A stretch of DNA of 64,000 nucleotides, from contig NC_092562.1 of assembly GCF_037975245.1 (NCBI RefSeq), positions 24,723,554 to 24,787,553 of the forward strand. Reading direction: 5' to 3'. The position numbers and the translations under genes were made by a program. Under the pieces are notes generated by a model that saw only the letters and a program-made list of their open reading frames with translations, was not told the DNA's origin and ran no database searches. Origin of the DNA: Apostichopus japonicus. Lineage: Eukaryota > Echinodermata > Holothuroidea > Aspidochirotida > Stichopodidae. Positions 10,631 to 21,300 of the stretch are shown here, piece after piece; the first letter of the stretch is position 1, and every line of letters starts with the position of its first letter.

Positions 10631-11128
10631 GTACGTATATATGTACAGTATATCACCTTATATGATATTATATGCTAATGTGCATAGCTATAGTCTATAC
10701 GAATATATTTTATTCATATCGAGAACCTCTCTCTTCATATAAAGCATTTTATATAGAACAAGGTCCATCTATATATGTGAAGAGTGTACATGTGTTATAA
10801 CCCGTGATTTATTGCCCAGTAATTAAAACCAAGTTTCTGCCCTGACTTTACTTCAAAACTATTTGCTTATTCAGCACTTAAGAAACATGGTAGTTTGATC
10901 GATGGGGTTATTTCTGTTTGGGTGTGGGGTGTGTATGTTTATATATGGTGACCATATTTAAAGAGTTGGTTCAGTTGTCATACATGTTTATGTTATATGA
11001 AAGAGGACAATAAAAGAAACACAATGGTGGAAAAAAACTGTTCAAATATCTTTTTTCGGTTAAATTAAAGAGATATTCAAGTGTAAAGTTTTATCAGATT
11101 GTGTAGAAAATGCTGAAATCTGACTAGC

Positions 11129-11373
11129 TGTGATGTCACATCCTCACATTCCTGAAAAGTCTTTGTTTTTTTTCTTCTAAATATTTTGTGAGATTTCATG
11201 ACTTTCAACCAAAAGATATGTCAGGAGATCTCATATTTGTCAAAGGAAGTATTTGAGATTAAACATCTGAAGAATTTTTGATTATATTATTTTCAAATGT
11301 GTTAAAAAATGTAAATAATTTTTAAAGAAATATAATAACAAATGTTAAGGAAGTGAGGATGTGACATCACACC
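11129..11373. repeat. Short inverted-repeat element, MITE-like
   Basis: tgtgatgtcacatcctcac plus ttcct near 11129-11153 pairs with aggaagtgaggatgtgaca plus tcaca at about 11347-11373. The arms of about 25 nt enclose about 195 nt of AT-rich sequence. Each arm carries a TGATGTCA word close to a CRE. There is no coding content. Target duplication is not clear, so a non-autonomous transposon is likely but unproven. Confidence 0.6.
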
Positions 11374-11853
11374 CTCACAGTAAGTCTTTCTACCAGTCTT
11401 TCTACCAGTTTCAGCTAGTCATTTTCAAAGAAATTTTGATATCTTCAAAGTGTCATATCTCCTTAACAGAGCATGCTATCATGGTAGTTTCTTCACTGTT
11501 CTTTTTGTCTTTTTGTGTCCTTTCATACCAAAAAGACATGTCAAACACCTGAACCAATCCTTTAATGTAAATGCCGTAAACCGACGAGATCTTTATTATT
11601 TCTCAAGAATCAGTACGTCCTCAGAAGAATTCTATTGTTAAGGGGTATCATTAAGGTTAGGGTACATGAATTTGAACAATGGAAAAAACAATGGGATCGT
11701 CAGTCTGAATGTAAAACACACCTGTGTGTGTGTGTGTGTGTGAAGTAAGACAACCCACCAGAAAAGAAAATGCACTTTACGACCGGTTTCAACGTGTCAC
11801 AGATGTGAGATCATACCATATGAAGATGCAAAGAGAAGTGCATATTTATTTAA

Positions 11854-12216
11854 AGGGTGTGAAGACTCGCGCAAAAAGAAACGTCTAATGCCGGTTATCT
11901 GACCTAGTTTCGAATGAGGTGTAGCAGAAGTGTTAGACTCCACCATCGATCCCAGAAAATATACACACTACTTGCTACCGTAGGTAATTAGACACTATAA
12001 TTGTACATTCAGTACATACAGCTGCGGCCAATACCCACAGTACAGTGTACAAACGATACAGGGATGGACATCTCAGGTCCAGCTTAAGTTAACAAGGTAT
12101 CACGTTTCATTACTGTCTGCATTTTGAAGCGACACGAGCAAAATGTCACTTGCAAGCAACAGAAAGTTAACTTTTTCAGATGGCCGCATGCGGTTTGGGG
12201 CGAGTCTTCAATGCCT
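11854..12216. mobile_element. TTAA-flanked MITE, copy 1
   Basis: This 363-bp element starts agggtgtgaagactcgcgc and ends with the imperfect inverse gggcgagtcttcaatgcct. TTAA lies on both sides (11850-11853 and 12217-12220). Two further copies are at 17112-17508 and 63290-63649. All share the internal words ggtaattagacacta and acaaggtatcacgtttcatt. TTAA duplication is typical of piggyBac-type transposition, so this is probably a non-autonomous derivative of such an element. There is no open frame of note. Confidence 0.8.
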
Positions 12217-12271
12217 TTAATTAACCCCTTTCAGTGACTTCAATTTTCTCTCTCTTTTATCTTTGGGACAG

Positions 12272-13522
12272 GCGGCGCTTATGTTCTCCGGTTTACTGAT
12301 AATTTCCGTCACGGTTTGTTTGGATATGGAAGGTGGAATCGCAGAAGTTTGGCGAAGATCAAAGGAAGGGCAGAGGAGTCAGTTGACAGAATTCAACCTA
12401 GATCCAACTTTACGGTATTCCTTCTGGACGGTTATAGTGGGTGGAACGATAAATATCTTATCATTTGCCGGTGCAAAGCAGAACTTAGTACAGCGATACA
12501 ACTCCTGTAAAAGCGAATTCCAAGCAAAGATGGCCGCATTCATTGGTTTTCTCTTTGTCGGTGTGGTTACGTTAGCTGCTACATTTACAGGTGTCACTAT
12601 GTATGCATATTACGCCGGTTGTGATCCAATAACAACGAAGAGAGTGTCTCGCCCGGATCAATTAATTCCCCTTCTAATAGTCGATTTATTCCACACGGTT
12701 CCCGGTTTACCGGGGTTGCTTATTGTCGGTGCATTCAGCGGATCGTTATCATCGGTATCTTCACTCGTTAACGCTTTGGCCGCGATAACTGGGCAAGATA
12801 TTGTCAAGACCATCTGGAAAGACATTTCAGAAGAAAGATACACATTGGTCGTGAAAATATTGTCGGCCGTTTACGGTCTATCGGCAATTGGTGTTGCCTT
12901 TATCGCTGCTACATTAGGTGACGTCATCCAGGCAATCCTGAGTTTTGGAGCGATATTTGGTGCACCTGTCTTAGGGGTGTTTTCTCTGGGTCTGTTTTGT
13001 CCAAGAGCTAACTCCAAGGGGGCGTTCGTCGGTCTCTTATTGGGGGTGGCAGTTGGTATCACTTTGAAAGTAGGCTCTGGATATTTCCCTCAGTCATATT
13101 CAGCCCCACCACTTTCAGAGTCAGAATGTGACGTCATCACTATGCCAACTTCTGCACTTGCGTATTCATGGTCAAATACATCGCATACTACTGCGATCAA
13201 TGACGGAATCAGCCCGACACTGTCAATAGAGAAACAGCGCCACCCGGTTACCGAGATATTCTCCGTCAGCTACCTACACTACAATACTATTGATTGGTTA
13301 GTGACCATGGTGGTCGGCTTAATAGTCAGCTACTTGAGCGGTGCGACGGATCCTGCCACCCTCGACCCTAAACTATTAAGTCCAGTCGTTTTGAGTGTAT
13401 TCAGTTGTTGCTGGCCGAAAACTGGAGGCTCGAAAATGAACGACCGTAATCAAGATCAACATGAATACAATATGTCCGTCACGGATAATTCTGGGGGAGA
13501 TAAAAATGTTGATATAGCCTAG
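12272..13522 (+). CDS. SLC5-family sodium/solute symporter 2, exon 2 (residues 191-606)
   Basis: The acceptor is tttgggacag|GCG, phase 0. The exon encodes helices from ALMFSGLLIISVTVCLDM through RYSFWTVIVGG, QRYNSCKSEF, LFHTVPGLPGLLIVGAFSGSLSSVSSLVNALAAITGQDI (sodium-site region and SSF signature) to DWLVTMVVGLIVSYLSGATDP. The polar tail of about 55 residues differs from that of paralogue 1. The extracellular loop around residues 455-485 also diverges and has candidate N-glycosylation sites (NTS). Nucleotides about 12650-13100 are nearly identical to 6280-6730 of paralogue 1, including third positions. An AATAAA at 13527-13532 lies just 5 nt after the stop. Confidence 0.9.
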   Translation, partial: AALMFSGLLIISVTVCLDMEGGIAEVWRRSKEGQRSQLTEFNLDPTLRYSFWTVIVGGTINILSFAGAKQNLVQRYNSCKSEFQAKMAAFIGFLFVGVVTLAATFTGVTMYAYYAGCDPITTKRVSRPDQLIPLLIVDLFHTVPGLPGLLIVGAFSGSLSSVSSLVNALAAITGQDIVKTIWKDISEERYTLVVKILSAVYGLSAIGVAFIAATLGDVIQAILSFGAIFGAPVLGVFSLGLFCPRANSKGAFVGLLLGVAVGITLKVGSGYFPQSYSAPPLSESECDVITMPTSALAYSWSNTSHTTAINDGISPTLSIEKQRHPVTEIFSVSYLHYNTIDWLVTMVVGLIVSYLSGATDPATLDPKLLSPVVLSVFSCCWPKTGGSKMNDRNQDQHEYNMSVTDNSGGDKNVDIA

Positions 13523-15371
13523 ATACAATAAATGTTCCATCTTAGAAACTCTTGTGAGTTTCGGTAATGAGATAGGTAGCGTATTAATGTATCACTATCT
13601 TAATATTGTTTCTTATCACATAATTCATCGGCTTGCATTATAGTAAGTATATATAACCAGGCTCGGATCGATCCATATACAGAGGTGGTGCACATCATTT
13701 TTTGGAAACTGACCCAAACTTCAACATTTTGATGTCAATGAAAATTTTAAAAGTAACGCTTCCATGGATACATCAGACATATATTTGTACTATATAATAT
13801 TTACCCTGGAAAACATGTATAGCTCTCAGGTGTGTTATAAACACATGACTTCAAGTGCAAAAAATTCAAGTGCAAAAACTACAAAATACAAAATTATTTT
13901 GCTTATTATTTTATTCTCTCTCTTGATGTTATATGTACAAAGGCTTGATCAAAGCTGCATCCGGATATGATAAAAGCATTTCATATTATATCATAGAATA
14001 TCAAACAACTTCAAGAAAAGATGACAAAGTTAAAAGCAAATGAAAAAAAAAAATTAATTTGAAAGACAACAGTAAAACATTTCAAAATTAATCACCAAAG
14101 AATAATTGACTCAATAGACCTAGTTTATGTACAGTAATAATATTGATAATTATGTTAACATTTCACCAAAATAACGAATAAGAAAGTTAATGCAACAACA
14201 ATAACAAAAGCAGCTACGAAAATCTCCAAGTTTAAAAGATTATAAAAGCTTGTCCTACCATTGTCCGGAATAATGTTTTGCCAGTCAATAATCACACTAA
14301 TTTTAAACAAATGTTTTACTCAAATGTTATAACAAGCGATCGAGGAACCACGTCCATTTCCATTTTTTTTAAAGGCAAATTTCACAATACATACATAATA
14401 GAATAATTGAAATTTCAACTTTACCTGGCCCTTTGCCAAGGTTCGGTTATTATTTTATTATATTTATATTTTTTTTATTCATTTTATAAAGGTGGGGGGG
14501 GGGGCACCTATATGATTTCCGTCCCAGGGAATGGTATAGTTGGTTCTCTGAGGGGTTGATATTTGGGTGAGAGGGATTTAGATGCAAAATGGTGCTATCA
14601 TTTCCATTAATTTAATTACATTTTTGTAGTACAAGCGTTCATTTTTTTGTGGAGTGTGTTATCAAATGTAAGCCATTTGGAAGAATGTCTGAATTTATCG
14701 AAGCCCCTCCCACATGCCCATTGCGCACCATCTTCGCTACGGCCCTTGCTGTTGATTGAAGTTGTTTTTAAAAGCTTGATATCAAATGAATTTAATAATC
14801 CTCTTACTTGCCAAGTTACTTCAATTTTAGTTGTGTTGTAACTGTTCGAATGTCATACTGTATGTGCCACGTGAAATCTGCTTGCATAACGCTATACTCT
14901 CAGACTAACTTAGGACTACACAAGAGGGTAACGGGGTGTGAGTAGAAAACATATTTCAACTCAGTCTTAACCTGATACGATTTACTCCCCCCCCCCCACC
15001 CCAACCATGAATATATAATGGAGTTCCATGGAAGATTGGATTTACCTTCCACCAAGGCCACACAGCCGCATAAAAGCTAAGGTTCGAAGTTTGAGCAACA
15101 AAGACGTTGTTTACATGTACAACAGGGTGTGCAGCAAATGTATATTGCATCAGTTATCGATCAGACGTTGAAAACCGTTCCCGCGGGTAACCACGTAACA
15201 GACGACATGTTGTACGTGATTAGGGACTATGCTACTGAAGAATACCACTGTGATTGGTTCACGAAGACAGCATGTTGGTAAAATTCATACACACGTTCCT
15301 TTCCAGAGTTTTTTTAACCTCGATCGATCGAAGTCGCTATAGGTGTTCAAATTCTAACTCGTTCGATTCCC
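13523..15371. other. Intergenic region between SLC5 gene 2 and the lipase
   Basis: No gene is seen in this AT-rich stretch. A G run lies near 14494-14505, a C run near 14988-14996, and poly-T/TTTATT runs near 14440-14490. The two convergent genes' 3' untranslated regions must fall here: the transporter's from the left and the lipase's from the right on the minus strand. Confidence 0.6.
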
Positions 15372-15671
15372 TCAGTACCTTCGAACACAGAATGGACTCT
15401 TTCGATGTGTACTGAGAAAGAAACTGCCAGCGTACGATGTGTTATGTAAGTAGTAACCCATAGATGGACACGCGCCCTCCTCGCAGGGAGTGCAGTCGCC
15501 ATGGCGATAACTGGTCTCGTTCGAACAGATGACGCTGTCGAAGTGACACGATGGATTCATCAAGCTTTCGATGAAGTAAGTGTAGGATCGAGCATGGTTA
15601 CAACCAATCTGCCAAAACCGACAGCCAGGCTGGTCGTGGCCTCCGTTGGGATAGAAATCGCAATCACCAAT
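15372..15671 (-). CDS. Lipase exon 6 (catalytic histidine, stop)
   Basis: This 300-nt terminal exon (acceptor ctattctag) encodes [17 protein letters not shown], a six-residue lid, then [10 protein letters not shown] with the triad His, several paired Cys, [12 protein letters not shown] and a short basic end before TGA. There is no PLAT domain downstream. Confidence 0.92.
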   Translation of the reverse strand: MGDCDFYPNGGHDQPGCRFWQIGCNHARSYTYFIESLMNPSCHFDSVICSNETSYRHGDCTPCEEGACPSMGYYLHNTSYAGSFFLSTHRKSPFCVRRY

Positions 15672-18600
15672 CTAGAATAGATGGTAACAAATTAAAGTTA
15701 CAATGTCGTAATGTGAACACGATGAGCGACGATGGCTTAAAGGGGACATATTAGTTAGTTTCAGGTAGAAAAAAAGCTCTCGCTCAGGTAGAAGTTAAAG
15801 TAGAACATTAAATAAAGAAATGAAGATAGTCGGTTCGCAAAATGTCACCTATCGGCATCCTGACAAAAAAAAAAGCGACAGAGAAAGGGAAGCCTGTGAT
15901 ATTTCTCAAGTTTGAAATGAGCTTTTATCCTCTTTTAATAATCATATACAGCTCGCTGATTTCGTCATTATTTTTCTTCTGTAAACATCGCCCTCTAATA
16001 AACAGAAGCATTCCTGGGTCCCAATTGAGTTGCTTAGGAACTGACTTAAACGTCTTTGTGTTAAACTCACTTATTTCGGTCATTTTGATTGATGATTCTA
16101 CGATGTGCAAAGAAACTTTTTTTTATCAAGAACTTAAATTGGAATGGCAATGTAAAACTCTAGCGTTGAAAATAAAGTTGCTTTAACTTGTTTAAGCCGC
16201 AGATCAGTAAAGTAACCCATAAAAACAAGTTTCGTTACCCTTTGAGCGATTCCAATCCCATTGCTTTCAGCAGTAGATGAATCTGTATGAATAGCGTCCA
16301 CAAACAAAGCGTCTGATTCATCAAGTCTACACTTCGGTTCAGTTCCTTCGAAAGCTGGTCCTGCAGCGTCTAGGGCTATGGAGGTGAAATACGTATACTG
16401 TTACATTGTGTGAGGAGTGAAAGTATTACCCCATAATTACATGGTGATATCATAATTCCATGGTGATATCATATAGGTCCTATATATATATCATGTCATA
16501 TAGGCATCGCTGCTGTTTTTCTTGTTCGGGCGAAAGGCGGCCACCTCCCGCACATCATATTACCCCTTATTAATCTTTACTCAATGATCAAAAGTACTGG
16601 TAACTTATACCTGTTATTCGCCCGATCCCTTGCAAGAATTCTCCAGCGTAGCCGGCAACATGTGCCCCCAAACTGTGTCCAATAATATGAACATCGGACA
16701 AATTGCAGCCATTTTCTTCTGTTAGACTGTTAATGAGTAGCGCCACCTCTCGACCGACTACTCGAATGTTCTGTACTGCTTTCATATAGTTAAGTTCATC
16801 AGCGCCCTCATACCAATCGACCAAAACCATCGTCTTATTGACCTGTTTGGGAAGGAAAGAAGAGTAAAAAATAAAGCTTGATTCTTTCCTCATCATTTTG
16901 TTTGATGGTAGTATATCCAAAAGTCAATCGTTCGAAATCCTTACGAATTTGCGAGTTATTTCATATTTCGAGAATAAAAGGAACATTTTGCTACTTTAGG
17001 AAACAATCCAAAGAGAACAAAGCACTAAACTTATTTATTTGTTATAGTCAAAAAAAAAAAAAATACAATCTCATGATTCTTCCACATCTGCGCAAGAACA
17101 GGCTAACCTAAAGGGAGTGAAGACTTGCGCACAAAGAAACGTCTGATGCCGGTAATCTGACCTAGTTTCGAATGAGGTGTAACAGAAGTGTTAGACACCG
17201 CCATCGGCGATCCCAGGAAACACACGCACAGCTTGCTACCGTCGGTAATTAGACACTAGTGTACAGTCAATACATGCCGCTACGGTCAATACCCACAACA
17301 CAGTGTACATATAGCAGGATTGGACATCTCAGCAGGGAGTTGTTATGGAACTCCCTGATCTCAGGTCCAGATAAAAGATAACAAGGTATCACGTTTCATT
17401 AATGTCTGCATTTTGTAGCGAAAAGTAGAAAACCTCACTTTCAAGCAACGGAAAGTTAACTTTTTTTTCCGAGGGCGGCACGCGCTTTGGGGCGAGTCTT
17501 CAATGCCTTTAAGTAATTAGAAGTCGGTAGGATATCCGCACAAATGTAACAAGAAGTTGCTCACAAAAACACACTAACAAAATATTCATATAAATTACCT
17601 GTTAATTATAATACATTACAATATTGACATCCGCCCGATTCATATATCAGCAAAGTAAGTTAGCCAATTATATACATTATGCGCCAAACGAAAGTGCTGC
17701 GCAGGCCATGTCGATTAGTGTGGATGTTTACAATAGAAATACCTGTGTTAGATATGGTAAGATTATATAAGCAATATAGGCCGACAATAGTGTTTTGCAT
17801 AACATGGCGACATTTCGTAACTAACTTATACCGGCCTCAACAAGTTTCTATATGTAACAAAACCATGCCTGATGTATTCGATTCCACAAAATGACACATA
17901 TATATCTTCTTTTTGTTTCTTGTTGCCATATTTCCCGTTTAATAAGTGGTGAAGTAACAGGTAAAAAAATGAAAATAACTTCATGTTCATAAAACTAACT
18001 TACATTTGTCAATATAGCCTTGGAAAGCTCCTGTATCCATTGTTTCTGACAACTTTCTCCCCAACCGTGTATGATTATTACAATTCCGTCTGTTTCATTG
18101 ATCCCAATTGGTGACAACTTGTCTGTTTCATTTCTTTGAATAATGATTGACGCTGGATGATACCTGGAAGTGACGTAGAATGTCGTCATGATTTCTTCTG
18201 GTTGCATTGGCGGGAAGAACGCTTGGTGGCACTCCAATGTATTTTCAAAACAGCCGAGTTCATCGTAGCACACTTCACTGCACCACCCTGTGAATCAAAC
18301 ATGAATACGAGTAAAAATGTAATAATATTTGGGAATAACGGGATATCCGTTTACTATTGCTATGTTAGCCGTGATCAAAAGATGCCGTAGTGCACGCTAT
18401 ACTTCAGAATGTGGAGTAGGGCCGGCCAGTTGGTAAGATGGGAACTTTCAGTACCACGGAATAATTAAAAGATAAAGAATATTAAAGTTGTTGATTCGTT
18501 TCATTTTCGTACCCACTTCCGTTTCATCTCTTCCCCTTCTCTTTACCTTAACGGCTCCCTCCACCCCTAACCTTCACTTGCGAATATCACAAGTTTTTCG

Positions 18601-21063
18601 TGCTCGTTCTGGAACTGCATCCAACCCGATGGAGGATACATTTGGACTGAGACAGAGCTGGCCGTTTGCTATATGCAGGAATATGTTTCTTCTCATGCAT
18701 TACGTAACATGCATGTAGTGATGTGTAATTGGTTGGGAAGCAGTTACGATATTTACGGTAAAGCCTTCTGTCCCATTCCGTCACCCATATCCTATAACCC
18801 ACCTCCCCGTCCCCACCCCGACCCCGAACCCTCATACCCGTACGTGAAGTCACGTCATACTACGTGAAGTCACGTCATACAATTAAGATCTAACTGAATA
18901 CGAGCTTTATCGATAAATGATGTACATGCGGCCTACTCAGGTTTGCTCTTTGACATTGTCCACGTTCGTGCGTAACGTTGCAAAACCGTGTGCACTCCTT
19001 TGAATCCCCAACTATTTTTTATTAGCACCAATCCATCGGTTGATCGTTAAAAGATAGTAACCCGATCAAATCTAATACGATAAATATAATGCATAGCCGT
19101 GAACACTAAGTCTGGACTGATACTAGAAATTAGGCCTACCTATCATGAGATCAGTTTATCTTTAGGGAAGAATTTGTTTGTTATGTCATATCGTCGGAAG
19201 TAATTTCTAACCATGCAATGACGCTATTGCATCCTTCGTTTGCATCGTTCGATGATCAATCAAATATCGAATATAATGTACCACGATACAGATGTGGAAG
19301 GAGCACAACTGCACATATATGCATGGTACGGAAGTATTCGACGCATCTCACAGATATGATTATGTGTAATAAAGAGTTGCGAAACTTCAACCGTAAACAC
19401 GTACAGAAACAAAGACTTATCTTCCAGAACTTTCAAAATGAATGCCGTTTCAAGAACACAGTGGTTATAACGCCGCTAGAACCGATACATCGGTCGATAT
19501 CCGTGTTGAAATCACAGCCATAACTTAGGACAAAATGGATGTTTATATATACTTCTACTCACCAATCCAATGACAGATCTCTTTGGTCCAGTGCGAAAGG
19601 CCCCAGTCTCCAAAGTGAAACCAGCCGGTAGATCCAGCAGATACGTTGTCTGAAAATAAGTAGGAAACATTGGTTCAAACGGCTGAATTACATCTACATT
19701 ACCACCCAAAACAATTCCATGTTTCTCGATTTTGTGCTCATTCTTTAACAAATGTAACCCACCCCCCCCCCCCCCGTAAAAACCTCTTTTGTTTCTACCC
19801 TGAACGTGGCACAACTAGGTGGAGTAAGTACAAAGAAACATCACCACCCCCACCCCCACCCCCACCCCACCCCCACCCCCACCCGAAAAATAAATAAATA
19901 TAAAACAAACACAAAAACAAACAAAACAATTCAGACAATTTGAAATTTACGTAATGTTTAAACAAGTTATATATAAAGGCTATACGTAATATTCCAGAAT
20001 ATACAATAAAAAGATCAAAGTTTTCCTCCTCTCTCCAGAAACAGTGAACTTTTAAAGTTTATGTCTTTCACCTAATTTCAACATTTCAAATATGTTTGAA
20101 CGATAAAGAAATTTTCTTCAGCTGGTGGGGTGGGTGGGTGGGTGGGTGGGTGGGGTGGGGTGGGTGGGGTGGGGTTGCATCTCGAGTCATGGCAGTGCTC
20201 CTATCCTACTTATTCACCGGAAGACCACTAAATTAAAATATTTCGTTTCTCTTGAAAAGCGCGGCTCCGAAGAATCTAGAATTTATTCTTTTCCTCCTTG
20301 CTTTTAACACCTCCAGTTTCCAAATTGCAATTCCCTGATCACCATAAAAGTATGTGTATATAGGTTTCATTTTAAAATAGCAATTCCATTATATGACTTC
20401 AGCTTAACCCTTTACTTTCCCTCTCCCTGCCCCTCCCAGTTTGTTTCTGTCCCATAACGTGGAGATTCTCCTGCGGGCAGGGCTGAACAATAATATTCTG
20501 GTCAAGATAAACATTTGACGGTTTACAATGTTAATACTACCGTCAGTGATTAAGTATCAAACGCAAACTTTGTGTAAGAACATATTTAGACCAATAATAA
20601 TAAGAAGTTATATTCTTGCGTTAACATTTATGAATGTCTAATGTTTACCATTTCTACTGTTAAATGTGAAATATAGATAGAATGCTGAAACATCATCAAT
20701 TAACCTGTGGTTCAAAAATATCGCTGTAGGAGAGATGAAATACAAATACTAAATAGTTTTACAAAAATAAAATGTTAAAGTGTTACATTAATCCTGTTTG
20801 AATAATAAATGGCTTGTTCAGAATAGAAATCATAATGACAAGAATGATAAGAACAAAATACCTAATTCACATGAAGGAGACATGGGGGGGGGGGGGTAGG
20901 GTTTTGGGCGTCGGCGTGGGCGTGGGCGTGCGAGGAATATATAGGAAATCCGGAAAATTAAAATTTATTTGCATGCAGTACCCATGTCTTTCATTTCGTA
21001 CTTACCGAAGGCGTGTGAACTCAGTATAATGACGAGTGACGTAACGACGACGGATACCCTCAT
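15372..21063 (-). CDS. Secreted lipase of the pancreatic lipase family, six exons
   Basis: Minus-strand exons 21006-21063, 19563-19649, 18004-18287, 16611-16842, 16239-16375 and 15372-15671 join in frame to about 365 aa. A signal peptide ([20 protein letters not shown]) is followed by the family's N-terminal VCYDELGCF motif. HGWG (the oxyanion region) lies in exon 3. The nucleophile Ser is about residue 200 in GHSLG, Asp about 223 in LDAAG, and His about 292 in CNHARSY, giving a complete triad. The family's usual lid loop between two Cys is only six residues here (C283 to C290). The chain stops soon after the CPSMGYY block, with no PLAT/C2-like C-terminal domain. The enzyme should be an extracellular triglyceride lipase or phospholipase A1; the short lid and missing PLAT favour phospholipid or galactolipid action (inference). 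Confidence 0.9.
16239..16375 (-). CDS. Lipase exon 5 (catalytic aspartate)
   Basis: This 137-nt exon (acceptor ctccatag, donor AAGG|gtaacg) encodes [20 protein letters not shown] and [10 protein letters not shown]. The Asp of LDAAG is the triad acid; FVDAIHTD is a family hallmark. It is phase 1 to phase 0. Confidence 0.92.
16611..16842 (-). CDS. Lipase exon 4 (catalytic serine)
   Basis: This 232-nt exon (acceptor ccaaacag, donor ACAG|gtataa) encodes [11 protein letters not shown] and [17 protein letters not shown], with the catalytic Ser in GHSLG. It ends in phase 1 inside the conserved GRIT block. Confidence 0.93.
17112..17508. mobile_element. TTAA-flanked MITE, copy 2
   Basis: This 397-bp copy, in the lipase intron between exons 3 and 4, starts agggagtgaagacttgcgc and ends gggcgagtcttcaatgcct. 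The right flank is TTAA (17509-17512); the left is CTAA, one base off. It is longer than the other copies mainly because of an insertion near 17335-17360. Confidence 0.8.
18004..18287 (-). CDS. Lipase exon 3 (N-terminal Cys motif and HGWG)
   Basis: This 284-nt exon (acceptor gattcacag, donor AAAT|gtaagt) encodes [16 protein letters not shown], typical of the start of mature pancreatic lipases, and [12 protein letters not shown], the strand before the oxyanion hole. It ends in phase 0. Confidence 0.9.
18840..18880. repeat. Two tandem copies of a CACGTCA-bearing 20-mer
   Basis: tacgtgaagtcacgtcatac occurs twice back to back. Each copy contains the near-palindrome acgtgaagtcacgt, made of CRE/E-box-like half-sites. 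It lies in the lipase intron between exons 2 and 3. Confidence 0.7.
19563..19649 (-). CDS. Lipase exon 2
   Basis: This 87-nt exon runs between ttattttcag| and |gtgagt, phase 1 to phase 1. It encodes [19 protein letters not shown] and a Cys-containing end (EICHWIG). The region is less conserved in the family; it is supported by phase and consensus splice sites. Confidence 0.75.
19843..19884. repeat. C-rich (ACCCCC)n run, G-quadruplex potential on the minus strand
   Basis: Repeated CCCCCA units (at least six C-runs of four or five) sit in lipase intron 1, just upstream of exon 2. The transcribed RNA would be G-rich and could fold as a G-quadruplex. A C14 run is nearby at about 19761-19774. Confidence 0.8.
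20121..20176. repeat. G-rich (GGGT)n run, G-quadruplex potential on the plus strand
   Basis: Some ten GGG/GGGG runs are separated by single T bases. The run is in the same lipase intron as the C-rich run 240 nt away and is roughly complementary to it, so the two could also pair in the pre-mRNA. Confidence 0.8.
21006..21063 (-). CDS. Lipase exon 1 (signal peptide)
   Basis: The start ATG at 21063 encodes 19 codons plus one base, a hydrophobic signal sequence ([12 protein letters not shown]). The donor is CTTCG|gtaagt, phase 1. Frame and phase match exon 2, which supports this otherwise short exon. Confidence 0.8.
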
Positions 21064-21300
21064 TTTAGGATGATTTTAAGCATATAATTATCGTTCGTAA
21101 AAATTTGTTTTATTTTCCACAGTCACGTGACACAGCTGTCGAGAGCTCCTTCTCGGAAGTTCGGAACACGTCTTGTTGCAGCAACTTATCTTCACACGTT
21201 AAATTGTGTTTATATCTGTGCAACGGGTAATAGGTATGACCAAGCGGTGTAGCTATGGATGTGTTCTTATATGCCAGCTATAGTAATATGTATGGCCGTA
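21064..21300 (-). promoter_or_regulatory. Lipase upstream region with E-boxes
   Basis: About 60-75 nt upstream of the lipase ATG, read on the minus strand, are CACGTG (21124-21129) and CAGCTG (21133-21138). No TATA box is evident. This is a positional inference for the promoter or 5' untranslated region. Confidence 0.35.

Larger units (their letters stand above)
10631..12271 (+). other. Intron of SLC5 gene 2
   Basis: This GT-AG intron of 1641 nt (gtacgt ... gggacag) is at the same codon as in paralogue 1. It contains an inverted-repeat element at about 11129-11373, a short (TG)n run near 11721-11742, and a TTAA-flanked MITE at 11854-12216 whose end lies 55 nt from the acceptor. Confidence 0.85.
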
